From: Metridium senile
Taxonomy: Eukaryota; Cnidaria; Anthozoa; Actiniaria; Metridiidae
NCBI GenBank assembly: GCA_949775045.1
Contig: OX459098.1
Coordinates: 22,798,375-22,862,374 of the forward strand
Length of the DNA stretch: 64,000 nt
Direction: 5' to 3'
Part shown: in pieces, positions 10,301-22,640 of the stretch
How the letters are laid out: every line of letters begins with the position of its first letter
How positions within the stretch are numbered: position 1 is the stretch's first letter
The notes under the pieces: model-generated
Database searches by the model: none
What the model was told of the DNA's origin: nothing
The model's input: only the letters and a program-made list of their open reading frames with translations
Made by a program: the position numbers and the translations under genes

Positions 10301-12494
10301 TCATTTACCATAGCAACTACAGTATATTGAAATGTATTGTAATAATTATGTTATTATCTTGTTAGTTTTCCATTATCATTTACCATAGCAACTACAGTAT
10401 ATTGAAATGTATTGTAATAATTATGTTATTATCTTGTTAGTTTTCCATCATCATTTACCATAGCAACTACAGTATATTGAAATGTATTGTAATAATTATG
10501 TTATTATCTTGTTAGTTTTCCATCATCATTTACCATAGCAACTACAGTATATTGAAATGTATTGTAATAATTATGTTATTATCTTGTTAGTTTTCCATCA
10601 TCATTTACCAAGGCAACTACAGTATATTGAAATGTATTGTAATAATTATGTTATTATCTTGTTAGTTTTCCATTATCATTTACCATAGCAACTACAGTAT
10701 ATTGAAATGTATTGTAATAATTATGTTATTATCTTGTTAGTTTTCCATCATCATTTACCAAGGCAACTACAGTATATATTGAAATGTACTATAATATGTT
10801 CTCATTTCTTATGTTGTTAGTTTTCCATGATCTGGAAAGTCAGTACAAGAAGACAAGGGTTATTTTTCAAAGAAAACCAAGCGGTAAGTAGAACTGCTAT
10901 AACGACAAAGACCCAATCAAAAGACTGATCTCAGCAGTAGAACCTAAATCATTCTTACATATACAACATTCATACAACCACACAACATTCATACCACACG
11001 ACATTCATACAACCACACAACATTCATACAACCACACAACATTTATACAACTACACGGCACTCATACATTTAGTGCTACTATGTAAATGTCTATTTGTTC
11101 ATGTATTTTAGTTTTGTAACTTTTTATGTACACTAAATGGAAGTAACTAATAGAAATAGAATAGAAACCATACAACATTCATACAACCATACAACATTCA
11201 TACAACCACACATTCATACAACCATACAACATTCATACAACCATACAACATTCATACAATCACACATTCATACAACATTCATACAACCACACAACATTCA
11301 TACAACATTTTTACAATAAATCATTCTGCTTTGCTAAGATGGTGATCATGTTGATGAGTGGTCTTGAAAAAGAAGATTGACAGTGGGGATCAACAACTGT
11401 ATTCTCACCACCATCATCAGTTGACCAGGACAAAACTATGCTCACCTAGACAATACACTTTCACCATCAACTTACTTCATCCTCAATCCATTGTATGCCT
11501 GGATATAACTGAACAGTGACTAGTAGTGCGCACAGTAAAGACAATAATCAATTAACATTATTTGATAGGTTATGGTCTAAGGTGCCATCGTGCTATCAAA
11601 GAAATAGCTGAACTACTTGGTATAGAAGACATGCGCTGTAAAGTGATTGGTCCTACCACACCCCTAAGCCTTGTTCATGCTGTCTTCCAAGGTCTTACTA
11701 GCCAGGTATATCCACTATATTCTTGTTATTAGTTAATAAAGATATTTTCCATGTATGGTATTGCAGTACGTTGAGAATACAAACGATTAAAGACACACCC
11801 CTTGATAGTGTAGAAGACTATAATGTAAAGATAGGTAATAGAATGAAATTTGTAACACCGTAAAAAATAGAAATAGAAACTAGCGAGTAAACTAGTATAG
11901 GCTGCGTCAGTGTTTGATATAAATGATAATATAATGAAATTTGTAACACCGTGAAAAGTGTTGACTTAACTTTACTGACGTTTCGAGCTTTAGCCCTTTG
12001 TTGGAGTAAAAAAATGTCAGTAAAGTTAAGTCAACATTTTTTACGGTGTTACAAATTTCATTATATTACCTATCGTTTATATCAAACACTGATGCAGCCT
12101 ATACTAGTTTACTCTCTAGTTTCCATTTATAATGTAAAGACAATAGGTCTTTCTCAGTTTGTTGGAATGAGCATGGGGCAATACCTTCATGTTTAGGATG
12201 GAGTTTTGCTCTACCAGCTAATAGTAATTAGTTGTATGTTTTATATACTTTACTATCATTAACAATGCTTGTCCATAGGAAACCCATCAAGAATTGGCAG
12301 ACAGGACAGGTCGCAATGTTGTTGAATTCAGACAAGAACTTGGTAACCGCCCCCTAGTAGTTGCATCACCTAGCAACAAGGCAGCTAAACAATCACTAAA
12401 GAAACGTGTGGAGATGGAGGATTATGACTTTAATCAAATCTTTGATCCACACAAAGGATTGCACAGGCCAAAACACAAATCAGAGTTATTTTAA
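7362..12494 (+). CDS. MRPS5: MRPS5, mitochondrial small-subunit ribosomal protein uS5m
   Basis: Component of the mitochondrial 28S subunit. Ten exons: 7362-7488, 7697-7738, 8115-8408, 8561-8595, 8671-8758, 8934-8980, 9057-9114, 10821-10883, 11569-11705, 12279-12494; 368 residues, all phases consistent. The N-terminus MAASLVRLACASATRTILSR is rich in Arg/Ser/Ala with no acids, as expected of a mitochondrial presequence. Then a Lys/Arg-rich mitochondrial extension (RGTGRGRKKKVQK; WSGRTWPG). The S5 core follows: RALVVVGNRNGAAGFGIGKG (double-stranded-RNA-binding fold; human [20 protein letters not shown]), then KPSGYGLRCHRAI, the S5 C-terminal domain, GRNVVEFRQE and PLVVASPS. An AATAAA-like signal lies near 12886. 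Introns 7 and 8 hold long tandem repeats and intron 9 a hairpin repeat. Confidence 0.96.
9166..10820 (+). repeat. 75-bp minisatellite (about 22 copies) ending at the exon 8 splice acceptor of MRPS5
   Basis: Unit: gttttccatcatcatttacc, then atagcaactacagtatattg and aaatgtattgtaataattatgttattatcttgtta. Copies are near-identical (cat/tat and atag/aagg variants). Each unit boundary reads tatcttgttag|TTTTCCAT, matching the true junction of exon 8 (ttatgttgttag|TTTTCCATGATC at 10820/10821). The array fills nearly all of intron 7. Confidence 0.95.
10962..11315 (+). repeat. (acaacattcatacaaccac)n minisatellite, two blocks, MRPS5 intron 8
   Basis: Irregular copies of a roughly 18-base acaacattcatacaaccac unit at 10962-11060 and 11165-11315, separated by unique sequence. 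The ORF across the second block is only repeat translation. Confidence 0.85.
11826..12127. repeat. Dispersed repeat family A, long hairpin copy in MRPS5 intron 9
   Basis: Inverted repeat: actagtataggctgcgtcag, gtgtttgatataaa, atgaaatttgtaacaccgt, gttgacttaactttactgac on the left are mirrored on the right, around a loop with gtttcgagctttagccctttg. This is the most complete member and suggests the others are partial arms. Confidence 0.8.
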
Positions 12495-12980
12495 TACTTG
12501 TGTAGAGGAATTATGTACATATCTGTTGGAACTATTAAAATCATTTGAAAACAATCATTTATCTATTGTTATTTTTATGTTTACAATGTTCATGTTTATA
12601 ACTGATTCTTCTAAATAAGACAGTTACAAGGTAATTGACATCTTTTTAAACCAAATATAAGATAACTGGGGGTTTCATACTTTGCACACTCAAATATGTA
12701 ATTTGTTATCGTCAATCAAAATCATAAAAGCTACTGACTAATTATTAGTCATGGTTGGTGGCAGTAAAAAATGCATTTTTACAACCAGTCTTTTAATAAC
12801 TGAGTTTATAGAATATGTAAAACTGTAGTAAAAAAACATAAACTCAAGCACTTGGACTTTAACCTATTTACAATTTACCATTTACAATAAACTACTGTAA
12901 AATCTTTATTATCTATATATGTATACCTAAAAACAGTCACTTCATCAACCATTAAAAGAAGCAAGTGACGGTGTACATTA
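12495..12980. other. Convergent 3' spacer, MRPS5 / MLH3
   Basis: AT-rich; should hold both 3' UTRs (aataaa near 12886 on plus). No reading frame or repeat recognised. Confidence 0.6.
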
Positions 12981-15900
12981 TTACTGTCTGATGGCTTTGG
13001 TTAGTCGACTAAGCTTTGGTGGTTTACAGGCAGTCTGCAAAACAAAATATGGTTATACAGACCAGTAAATGATGGTCACCAGTAATATAGGACAAATACC
13101 AAACTAACCTCCAATGACAAATGTTTTGATTCCAGCAACTTTAGATCAACCAATGGAACAATAGATGGTCTGGAAGACAAAGGGAAGATGATCCTTACTA
13201 TGATAATGATGATGATTATAAAGTTGATGGTGACAAAGATGATGTTTATGATGATGATGACAAAGATGTTGATCATGATGATGAAAAAGGTGGTGATTAT
13301 GATGATGATGACAAAGATGTTGATCATGATGATGAAAAAGGTGGTGATTATGATGATGACAAAGATGTTGATCATGATGATGAAAAAGGTGGTGATTATG
13401 ATGATGATGACAAAGATGTTGATCATGATGATGAAAAAGGTGGTGATTATGATGATGATGACAAAGATGTTGATCATGATGAAAAAGGTGGTGATTATGA
13501 TGATGATGAAAAAGATGGTGATTATGATGATGATGCCAAATATGTTGGTGATGATGATGTCAAAGGTTTCTGTTGATTATGATGATGATATAGGTGGTGA
13601 TTATGATGATGATGACAGGTGGTGATTATGATGATGATGACATAGGTGGTGATTATGATGATGATGACATAGGTGGTGATTATGATGATGATGACATAGG
13701 TGGTGATTATGATGATGTCAAAGGTGATGGTGATCATGATTTCAAATTATGAAAAATTATGAACATCATCATCATCATCTTTTCCCACGAGGCACATTGT
13801 CGGCCTTGGGGCGCTTCTGATTGGTTGGTCTTGTAAAGCGAACTCTAATCAGTTGCTGTAGGGCTGTTTTGTCCATCATCATACATCTTGCCTGTTGTGT
13901 ATCGACACCCAGGAGCTTTTCGATGTTGTTCCATCCTTTCCCTGGCGTTCTTACATCAAACAATACCTGCTTTTGCAGAGCATCATTCTCCATTCTACAG
14001 ATATGGCCTATGTATTTGACATGTTGGCGGTAGCAGAAGTCTCGAATGGGCGTAGTTTGGGTTATTTCCCGTAGTTGTTCATTGGACAATTTAAAGCTCC
14101 AATCTAACTCTCCGTTGATTTGACTGTCACCCTGATCCTTCCTGCTGGGAGCGTTCTTTCGCTTGAACCCACCCTTCACCATTCTCCTAAGGTAACCATG
14201 CCACACAGTCTCAATTTTGTCAAGCTCTTTTTCCCTTAAAGCCCATGCTTGGATGCTATAAAGCAGTCGGGACCGCACACATGTAGTCAGGAATGTCACC
14301 CTTGTAGCTAACTGTATTCTGTTGTCTGTAAGTACATGTTTAAGCTCATTCCATTTCTGGAACGCAGTGATGATAATAACCATGACAATCATGATGGTGA
14401 TCAAGATGATAAAGCCACTGATGATGATGATGATGATGAAAAACATGCTGGTAGTGGTGGAGATAAAAATAACAATAGTTGTGATGATAACAGTCCTCAA
14501 AAGTTATTTGGAATGAAAGAAAAAATGCAAGAAATACACAAAGTAAGAAAGGGATGTTGGTACCTGCCATGTGCACACTGAAAGGGTAGATCACAAGACG
14601 ACAGTTGTTGTATCAATTGTTCACAATCCTGTATGGTAAGAGAATCACCAAACTTGATAGCACCTGACAAAAACACGTTTGAATGCGATATACAACGGAG
14701 AGTCGAAGACAAGCCGTTGTATATCGCATACAGATTGGACGTAACATTAGTTCTTTCATATTTTACTTTGAAATTGTCAAGATAAAAGTAAATCTGGTCT
14801 AGAAAATTCAAGTTGAAACTTATGCAAATCAGGACGAAATCTGTATGAGATTTACAGAACTCTTCACGACGTAATTTCTTAAATAAAATTGTCATAAATT
14901 ATTTATGAATTTATAATATAAAATAACGCAGGGTCTTACCATGACAAGCTTGCGAACTAAGAACACGTAAAATAGTCTTAGGAATAGCAGGTGAAACGCC
15001 ATTTGTCTGCTTTAGATGCTGCAAAGAAAACCACAAAAAACACGTTAGTGACCACACGCTAGAACAACATGTTGACGGAACTTGACAAATTTTTTGGAAT
15101 TTTTGCGCATAAATGTGAGCCAAAATATTTAACGTAGAGGTAGTGAGTCTGTCTCCCCAATTAGTAGGACACTTGTATCTGCATTAAAAAACGTTAAAAA
15201 CTGATTTATTTATTTATTTTTTACTTTTGAGACATATTCTACAGCGCGGTGAAGCGTGTTTTCAAAAACGTCAACGTAAGACATGTTTTTTTAACTACGA
15301 CCAATATCGTCAATATAGGGTGTGGTCCGCCATACGGTGCGATGTAATCACGTAACGACCGATAAAATATCGCATCGTATGTCCACGCCTTTGAACGCTT
15401 TAAAAAGCGCTTTTGTATGGTTACGCGGCTATTCAGTGCGCGGTTTTGTACATGATAATAACAATCAAATATACTTGAAACCCTTAGACAAGAAGACGAC
15501 TATGCTGCTCTATCAAAGACAATCTGAAATAATGACGGCAGATGCATATAGACAAACTGACTGACTATCAAAACCCTTACCTCAATATGGCTCTCAATTA
15601 ACTCCTACAAATCAAAAAAATAATCAATAAAGATAGTCGAGGAAACGATTTGTTATCTCTACTTGAAATCATGAGTAGCAATAGAATGATAGCAATTATC
15701 AACGCTGAAACCGTTGTTGTTTCCAACGATTAAACCGTAATGGCTAAGGGCGATCCATTCGATATTTGGGGGAGGGGAGAGGATGGGGGTTGGAAGATTT
15801 GGTAAGTGCAAGAAAATCTTTTTAGCCCACTGGCAAGCGCTCGAAATTTTTTTGGTAAAATTACACAGATTTTAGTGGAGATTTTGCCGTGCAGGAAATG

Positions 15901-18900
15901 TTTTTTCAAAATCTTCCAACTCGCAGGCCTCCCCCCCCCCCCCCCCCGATCAAAAATCAAATGGGTCACCCCTAAGAACACCCACCCGATCACCCACCTT
16001 AACGATAACTACAGCTACTGATGGTCTACGTCGTCGGGTCTCGGAAACCTCTCGTTCTACGAACACACACGGCAACTCGTGTACGATGATGTTCCGAGGC
16101 TCAATCGACTCTGAATTACAACCAATCACAAACTTGACACCGACTCGTCCCAGGTCACTACGAAAACGCTTGATGAGTAGAAGATCATGGGGTGTAAACT
16201 CTAGTTCGATGGGAGGGGAGACAGGGGAGGATTTGAGACATGGGAGAGAACCATCACACTGACTCGTCGTGATAAACAGATCTGTTAGAGAAATAAAATT
16301 GAAAATACCGTTAATATCACAACGGACATCATCATCAGTCATCGTCATATATATTTTTCATTATTGCCCGGCGATATCCGTCATCGTCATCGTCATCATT
16401 AACATCGTCATAATTATCGTCATCATCCAACAACAGCAACAAACCACCAACACAAAACAACAGACATAATAACAACAATAACAGACAAGCTTTAATAATA
16501 TCTCACCGGCTGTTAATTTCTCTAGACGTATTCTTTCATGTACTGCATGTTGGTCCAGCAAAACCACCAAAGAATCGTGCTCTGAGATAGAAAAAAAATA
16601 CATCGAGCACTATTCCTATATCTCAACCAATACATACTTAGATAACCGACACGAGTATGATCCTATAGCAGCCTGCATAAATGGTATAAGATGCAACAGT
16701 TTTATTTATGAATGGAAATATACCGGGGAGACTCCGGGGTAAAAGTATTATTGGGTATACTTGTCGTACCACTTTCGGTATCTTTATATTATCTAGGGGT
16801 GTTGAACGACGAGCATACACGATACTTTTACTCCTACGATCATACCCGATACTTTTACCCCTACGAGCATACCCGATACTTTTACCCCTACGAGCATACC
16901 CGATACTTTTACTCCTACGAGCATACCCGATACTTTTACTCCTACGAGCATATTTTACTCCTACGAGCATACCCGATACTTTTACTCCTACGAGCATACC
17001 CGATACTTTTACTCCTACGATCATACCCTATACTTTTACCCCTACGAGCATACCCGATACTTTTACCCCTACGAGCATACCCGATACTTTTACCCCTACG
17101 AGCATACCCGATACTTTTACTCCTACGATCATACCCTATACTTTTACCCCTACGAGCATACACGATACTTTTACCCCTACGAGCATACCCGATACTTTTA
17201 CCCCTACGAGCATACCCGATACTTTTACCCCTACGAGCATACCCTATACTTTTACTCCTACGAGCATACCCGATACTTTTACCCCTACGAGCATACCCGA
17301 TACTTTTACCCCTACGAGCATACCCGATACTTTTACTCCTACGAGCATACCCGATACTTTTACTCCTACGAGCATACCCGATACTTTTACCCCTACGAGC
17401 ATACCCGATACTTTTACCCCTACGAGCATACCCGATACTTTTACTCCTACGAGCATACCCGATACTTTTACTCCTACGAGCATACCCGATACTTTTACCC
17501 CTCCCTGTGGGAAATACTAAACATGCTGTATCAGGTGTCTTTGCACGGTAGGCTAGTTTTCCTTACTGTCAAACCAACACCTTTACATCCACTGCATGGT
17601 ACATACGATGTATGTATTGGAATAAGTATAGATATTGGAAAAACATTTCGGACGTTAAAACATTTCGGACGTTAAAACATTTCGGACGTCCGGCACTAAA
17701 TCTTTTACTTAGTGTCTAGATGTTCTAGATAGCTTTGTTTCTCTCTTATTGTTACGGTCTACAAATCCAATCATGTCGCCCTACCTGCACATTGTTCCTG
17801 TCGTACTTGACAAACAATAAACTTGTTATCGACTTGTTGTATGACATGAAGGTCTTTCACCATGTCTTTAGTAAAACGATAAGGGAAGACAGCTTTGTAC
17901 AGGGAGGTCCTTGTTGGTCTGGATAGGTTGGTCACATCCTAAGCATAAACAATATCACCGGTCGTTAAATAGAAGATGCCATGATGGTGATACAGTTTTT
18001 ATAATGATAATGGGTGGCATGGGTGGCATGGGTGGCCTAGCGGTGAAAGCGCTGGTCTCTCACCGCTGTGGTCCAGGTTCGAGTCCCGGCTCGGTCATGG
18101 ATTATACGTGAGTTGAGTTTGTTTGATGTGTTGTTATCTCTCATGTCACAAAAGTTTTTCTCCGGGTTATCCGGTTTTCCTCCCTCGGCAAAAATGAACA
18201 TGTGAGCCGAGTTGTGTGCAAAATAATTAACGTAGAGGTAGTGAGTGTGTGTCTGAGTCTTCCCAATAAGTAGGGCACACGTGTCCAGCTAGAAGATTTG
18301 AGACGTTAAAGAAGTGATTTATTATATTTATTTGATTATAATAGTGACATATACTTGATCAGCCAGTAAATGAGGTTATATGTTTTATATATAAATTAAT
18401 GACGTAAGTATAGCGGAAACTTACAGCGCGACACCCAAAAGTATGACCACTTTTAATATATCCGCATACTTCTATGCACGGACTTTATGCTGCGAAACGA
18501 GTTTTTACACGCCTTATCAACTCCCGTGCATAGAAGTATGCGAATACATTAAATGTGGTCATATTTTTGCGTGTCGCGCTGTAAAGTTAAAATAGAGAAA
18601 TATACAGATACAAAAAGATGTACTTCAAAGCACGATCTAATCTGCACAATCAACAAATAAGAAGCTTTCTGCAGAAATGACATATAGTACTATGAAGTTG
18701 ACGGTGATGTACTAGTGCTGTGTCTTACCATTTCAAACGTAGATTCAAAGACAGGATTTACCCACTCGTCCAGCATAGTAGACATGTGTGAAGAAGAAAG
18801 GTCTTTGGTGTCTGAGGATTCAAAACAAACAAGACATTACGCACAAGGCACTGAATTTTTCACAGTTACGAAATCTGCTCCATATACAAGACGTATTGTA

Positions 18901-21558
18901 AGGCTGATGAAATCGGTGTGACTTCTATACCGGGGGGCGGGGGGGGGGGGGGGGCTCTCTTTGTTCAGGTGGTAGGGGTGATCGGCGTACCTTTTAGGGT
19001 AATTTTAGGGTTTGGTTCAAAAATCAGTTACGTAACATGATTCCGTACCTGTAAGGGTCATTTTTACTCTGCTTTGTTGCTAAAAGTAAGCTTAGCTGGC
19101 AAGAACATCGCACAGCCATACCTTTTAGGGGTTGAAATCAACAAGGCTTTAACAGTTCTTTTTATTTGTGCGTAAAGGATTGCTCTAGATGATGTTTTTA
19201 AACAAATATTTGCGTGTGTTGATAATAATGATAATCTTTTTTGATAAGAGATTCCATACCTTGATAGGATGTTCTTCTAGGTCTATCATCACGTGGTAGC
19301 CATGGTGTACAATCAAACGAAACATGAGGTGCACATACCAATGGTACTGTAGTTGTACTAGTATTGAGACTAGTATTATTCCTAGCAGTGTCTTGACTAG
19401 TATTGTGACTAGTATTATCACTATAAGGACAATCAAACTCTGTATTACCGGTACGGATATTATAGTATATGGTCTTGTTTAGATTACTGTCATATGTGAT
19501 TTGCCAGTCATTAGCTGTGGATGGACATTCATCTAAGGCTGTTCTATCAGCATCATTTCTGTCTGGTGATAGTGTCATCTCTTCCTGTGGTATAGGGATT
19601 CGTTCATCATCCAGCTTATTCAGTTTGTCATCCCTGATGTCATCATTTTCATGTGACGTTATTGACAGGATGACGTCATTGTCAACTCTAGCATGTGATT
19701 CATTGGACCCACTGATACATTTATCAACCGTTATTGTTACATTATCAAGAAGGATTTCTGATATGTCATCATTCAAGCTATGTTCTCTCATCGAAATGTT
19801 CTCAGTAGATCCCAGTTCATTGACATCACTGTGATTATTGTTGCTGTTGCTATTGTTGTTGTTGTTGCTATTGTTGTTGCTGTTGCTATTGTTGTTGCTG
19901 TTGCTATTGTTGTTGTTGTTGTCTAAGACATTTAATGGAGCTATATCTATATCTGTTCTTGTTGTCAGTCCATGGTCACCATATGTTGTAATATCAATGG
20001 ATTTCTTGGTGCTACTGAAATGTACTCTTTTTAGAGATCTGCGTGTTTTCAGGGTTATAGGATTAGGTGATGTAAAACATTTACCATGTGGTTTACTGGT
20101 ATTTCTAAGGGATTTATCAAGTAATGATAATGGTTCCTTATTTCCTGGATATTGTGATGAAAGTGTTGATCCAGTGATGGTGACATCATCTCTTGTACAT
20201 TGCTGATGACAGCTAGAATCATTTAATGACGTCTTGACAATTTTTTCCATGTGTAGCATCTCTGTTTTGTCTGTAAGTTCAATGCTATCTCCACTTGACT
20301 TTGATATATTACTGTTGTGTTTTGCACTTCTGCTGACAACTGATGATTGCAGGCTCTTCCTAATATTAGCAACATCAATTGGATAATCACATCCTGTTGT
20401 ATCGGACTGATATTCATAAATACTTAAGTCAATCTGACTGTCACAGGATTCTTGAGATTCCTCAGCATCTTCAGTCATGTCTGTTGTTAACATCAAGTTC
20501 TTCTTTACAAGGAAAGCCCCAATACATCCCTTGATAACACCAAGAACTTTGTCCCAGTCTTCAAACTCTACAAGTGTCTTAGACGGCTCTAAAGTGATGT
20601 CATAGGTCATCAAAGGACATGTTATGTTCAGTACATATATACCATATTTATCACATGCTTGTTTTGGAGGAGACTTGACTCCTTGCTCTACATTATTACT
20701 AACTGTAGCAGGGTTTTTGATTAATAATGACTTGTGCAGTAATTGATTGACAAGCTTATGTATTCTGGTTTTCATCAATAATCGACCATTGATGTATAAA
20801 AACTGTAGGTTTTTGCTGTGATGTGTCTGTAAACCAACATAACCACACACTTTCACATCAGCTGACTCCAAACTGACTTTATGTAAGCTCTTTGCTTTAA
20901 GATTGCCAAATAGCTGCGAAAATGTGGAGACTATCGACTGACATTTGCGAGTTTGTAGGCATTTTTGACCTGCAGTATCATTATACAAAGAGAAGGAGAC
21001 GTCATGGTTTATTAGTGCAATACTAGCGAGTCTTTGTCGTATCCGTTCCACCTCTAGTACATCAGATACGAGTTTACGTCTAACAGGAAGTGATGCAAAC
21101 ACATCGTAAACAGTCACTGTAGTACCAACATTAGAACGAGGAATACATGATTCTGTTATCTCCACAGCTTGGCCAGTCCGAAATGTTTTACAGTATGTCT
21201 TGTAAGATGATTTATGTCGCGTTACAATTTCTACACTACCAGCAATGTCGCGAATACTTGCAACAGCCTCGCCACGAAAACCATAAAACTTGATGTTATT
21301 TAGATCAGTCAGTGAGTGACATTTACTCGTAGAATAACGCTCTCCTAATGCATTTAGATTATCTCTAGATATCCCAGTTCCATTGTCTGAGACTTGAAGG
21401 CGCAGTGCATGGATATCTAGGCGAATAGTGATGCATGTAGCACCAGCATCCAAACTGTTTACAACTAACTCATCGATACATTGTGTTATACTTGATACAG
21501 CTATTCCTGATCGCAACAGTGACCGGACATCTTCCTCCAAAGCACGAATCATTATCAT
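12981..21558 (-). CDS. MLH3: MLH3, MutL-family DNA mismatch repair endonuclease subunit
   Basis: Partner of MLH1 in MutL-gamma (meiotic crossover resolution, mismatch repair), nuclear. Exons: 19260-21558, 18729-18811, 17785-17938, 16507-16581, 15998-16281, 15581-15604, 14940-15018, 14564-14663, 13109-13169, 12981-13034; 1,070 residues versus 1,453 in human. The large first coding exon is typical of MLH3. GHKL ATPase motifs: E30/N34 in [15 protein letters not shown] (58-63), GFRGEA (93-98). Endonuclease domain: [12 protein letters not shown] (855-866, the DQHA-x2-E-x4-E metal motif), QACHGAIKF (996-1004), QCAHGRPS (1028-1035). All catalytic motifs are intact, so the nuclease should be active. 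The linker is short and has an Asn-rich run encoded by (AAC)n at about 19835-19925. Two possible starts (residues 1 or 3) are equivalent. Introns carry a LINE piece, a SINE and two arrays. Confidence 0.95.
13196..13770. repeat. (GATGATGAC/GGTGATTAT)n microsatellite-minisatellite, MLH3 intron 8
   Basis: Compound trinucleotide array with higher-order units such as caaagatgttgatcatgatg repeated several times, then ataggtggtgattatgatga units. Low complexity in all frames; its ORFs are not genes. It begins about 25 bases from the exon 9 acceptor and runs into the LINE remnant. Confidence 0.9.
13775..14367 (-). mobile_element. Non-LTR retrotransposon fragment (C-terminal tail of reverse transcriptase ORF)
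   Basis: An open frame on the minus strand with [32 protein letters not shown] and [13 protein letters not shown], a layout characteristic of the tail of LINE ORF2 proteins (thumb, then the GH-x-x-RM segment). The catalytic YADD part is missing, so it is 5'-truncated and dead. Embedded in trinucleotide repeats on both sides and in the same sense as MLH3. Confidence 0.8.
15102..15222 (+). mobile_element. tRNA-derived SINE, 5'-truncated copy, MLH3 intron
   Basis: Matches the 3' body of the full copy near 18018-18335: atgtgagccaa, taacgtagaggtagtgagt, ccaattagtaggacac, then a tail of atttatttatttatt. Lacks the tRNA head. Confidence 0.75.
16811..17502 (+). repeat. 27-bp minisatellite, about 25 copies, MLH3 intron 3
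   Basis: Unit gagcatacccgatactttta + c(c/t)cctac. One short unit near 16950 breaks the register. The period is divisible by three, so several frames stay open on both strands and yield ORFs up to 279 codons; these are repeat translations. It lies between MLH3 exons 3 (17785-17938) and 4 (16507-16581). Confidence 0.95.
18018..18335 (+). mobile_element. tRNA-derived SINE, near full length
   Basis: The head resembles a tRNA with RNA polymerase III boxes: A box region tggcctagcggtg and B box ggttcgagtcc (about 18074). Then a unique body (tctccgggttatccggttttc; taacgtagaggtagtgag; ccaataagtagggcacac) and an A/T-rich tail with ttatttattt. The second copy is truncated (15102) and a third is reversed (23316), so this is an active or recently active family. 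It sits in MLH3 intron 2. Confidence 0.85.
18421..18584. mobile_element. MITE with ttacagcgcgacac termini, MLH3 intron 2
   Basis: Terminal inverted repeats ttacagcgcgacac / gtgtcgcgctgtaa, with inner arms gcatacttctatgcacg / cgtgcatagaagtatgc, giving a nearly complete hairpin of 164 bases. No coding capacity. Confidence 0.8.
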
Positions 21559-21838
21559 GCGGTAGGACCATTCTGGTCCCTATAAAATGCGCAATAATAA
21601 AGACCAATAAAACAAGAAGAACAACGACAACATTTCAAACCAGCGCGCCATCTTGTAAATTATCCAGGATGCATTGCGCTAAAACAGGAGGTCCAAATTC
21701 ATCTTTCCAATATTTATCACACATTATGAAGTATTATTACTAGAAATTCTTTATATTTACATTATATCTATCAGGCTAACAAATTGTAAGACAATGTAGG
21801 GTAACAGAGAGGATATATTAAAATATAAAGAAGGGCTT
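21559..21838. promoter_or_regulatory. Divergent intergenic region, MLH3 / MRPL33
   Basis: About 280 bases between the MLH3 start codon and the probable MRPL33 first exon. It should hold both promoters. No TATA box or clear binding motif beyond the TTCCTGTG copy at its right edge. Confidence 0.5.
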
Positions 21839-21992
21839 AGGATTCCTGTGCTGTATAAGTTGCTGCAGTGTAAATGAGTCAGCGGTATCAACCCATCGTC
21901 ACGTTGGTCCAAGAGATAGGAGTGAAATAATTTCTTCTGTTTTGTCCGTGTTATTTGACTTAATCGGGGAACAGGTGACAGATATACTTTAT
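21839..21992 (+). other. Probable non-coding first exon of MRPL33
   Basis: Begins with AGGATTCCTGTG (21839-21850), the motif found at other gene starts, and can end at the strong donor tatcaa|gtaagtaa (21992). Joining its last base A to the next exon (TGGCTAAAGC at 22641) creates the ATG. Inferred from splice signals only; other 5' structures are possible. Confidence 0.45.
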
Positions 21993-22640
21993 CAAGTAAG
22001 TAATAAGTGTGTTGTGATAGTCAGAGCAAGACTTTGGTTGTTGGCTGCATGTGTTTTTAGACGTATTCGTACTCGTGGTTACTTAGTGATGTCAAATTAT
22101 CCCGGGAGATGTGAAGATTCTCTATATATGGTAATCACACATTTCACCGTGAAGAACTCTACATGTTGTATATTAGTATTCAAATCCCTACAAATTGTGT
22201 AACTAATTGTTGATATATGGTCGAACCCCGGGGTCGAACCATGACCACCACAGGTAACCCACACTCTAGTTTTGTATCATGCTTACCTAATAGGACTAAT
22301 AGAGCATTTTCGATATTGCGCCTTTGACATGCAAATGAGCATATGTGTAAAATAACATGCTCATTAGGTGTAGGTGTAGCGAAATGTTTCAATGAGTTGC
22401 GCTCTCAGCTGAATATAATCAAATTAAATTAAAACATAAGTGACAACGAAAACATTTATAGATTTCCTTGAAACCACTTTTATCAATGATTTTCAGTGGC
22501 TTGTGGCTCAAGCATTAGCGTTTTATTCTACACATATGCTGATTTGCATGTTAAAAGAGGGTTATACGAAAACATTCTAATAGAAAGAACCTTAATATAT
22601 AGATGCAACTAATAATGTTTTTTTTCATGTACATCAACAG

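Noticed and set aside
9166..10820. CRISPR-like array
   Set aside because: Regular 75-bp repeat without unique spacers in a eukaryotic intron; a minisatellite.
13076..13737. Met/Ile-rich ORFs on both strands
   Set aside because: Translations of the GAT-type trinucleotide array; only the 13109-13169 part is a true MLH3 exon.
16708..17551. Two overlapping plus-strand ORFs of 270 and 279 codons and several on the minus strand
   Set aside because: They are translations of the 27-bp minisatellite; a period divisible by three keeps many frames open. No start context, no family, and they lie inside an MLH3 intron.
18044..18110. Functional tRNA gene
   Set aside because: Has A- and B-box-like sequence but the acceptor stem does not pair and a SINE body follows; other copies share the body.
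19838..20206. Poly-Leu ORF on plus strand
   Set aside because: Antisense of the (AAC)n Asn run in MLH3 exon 1.
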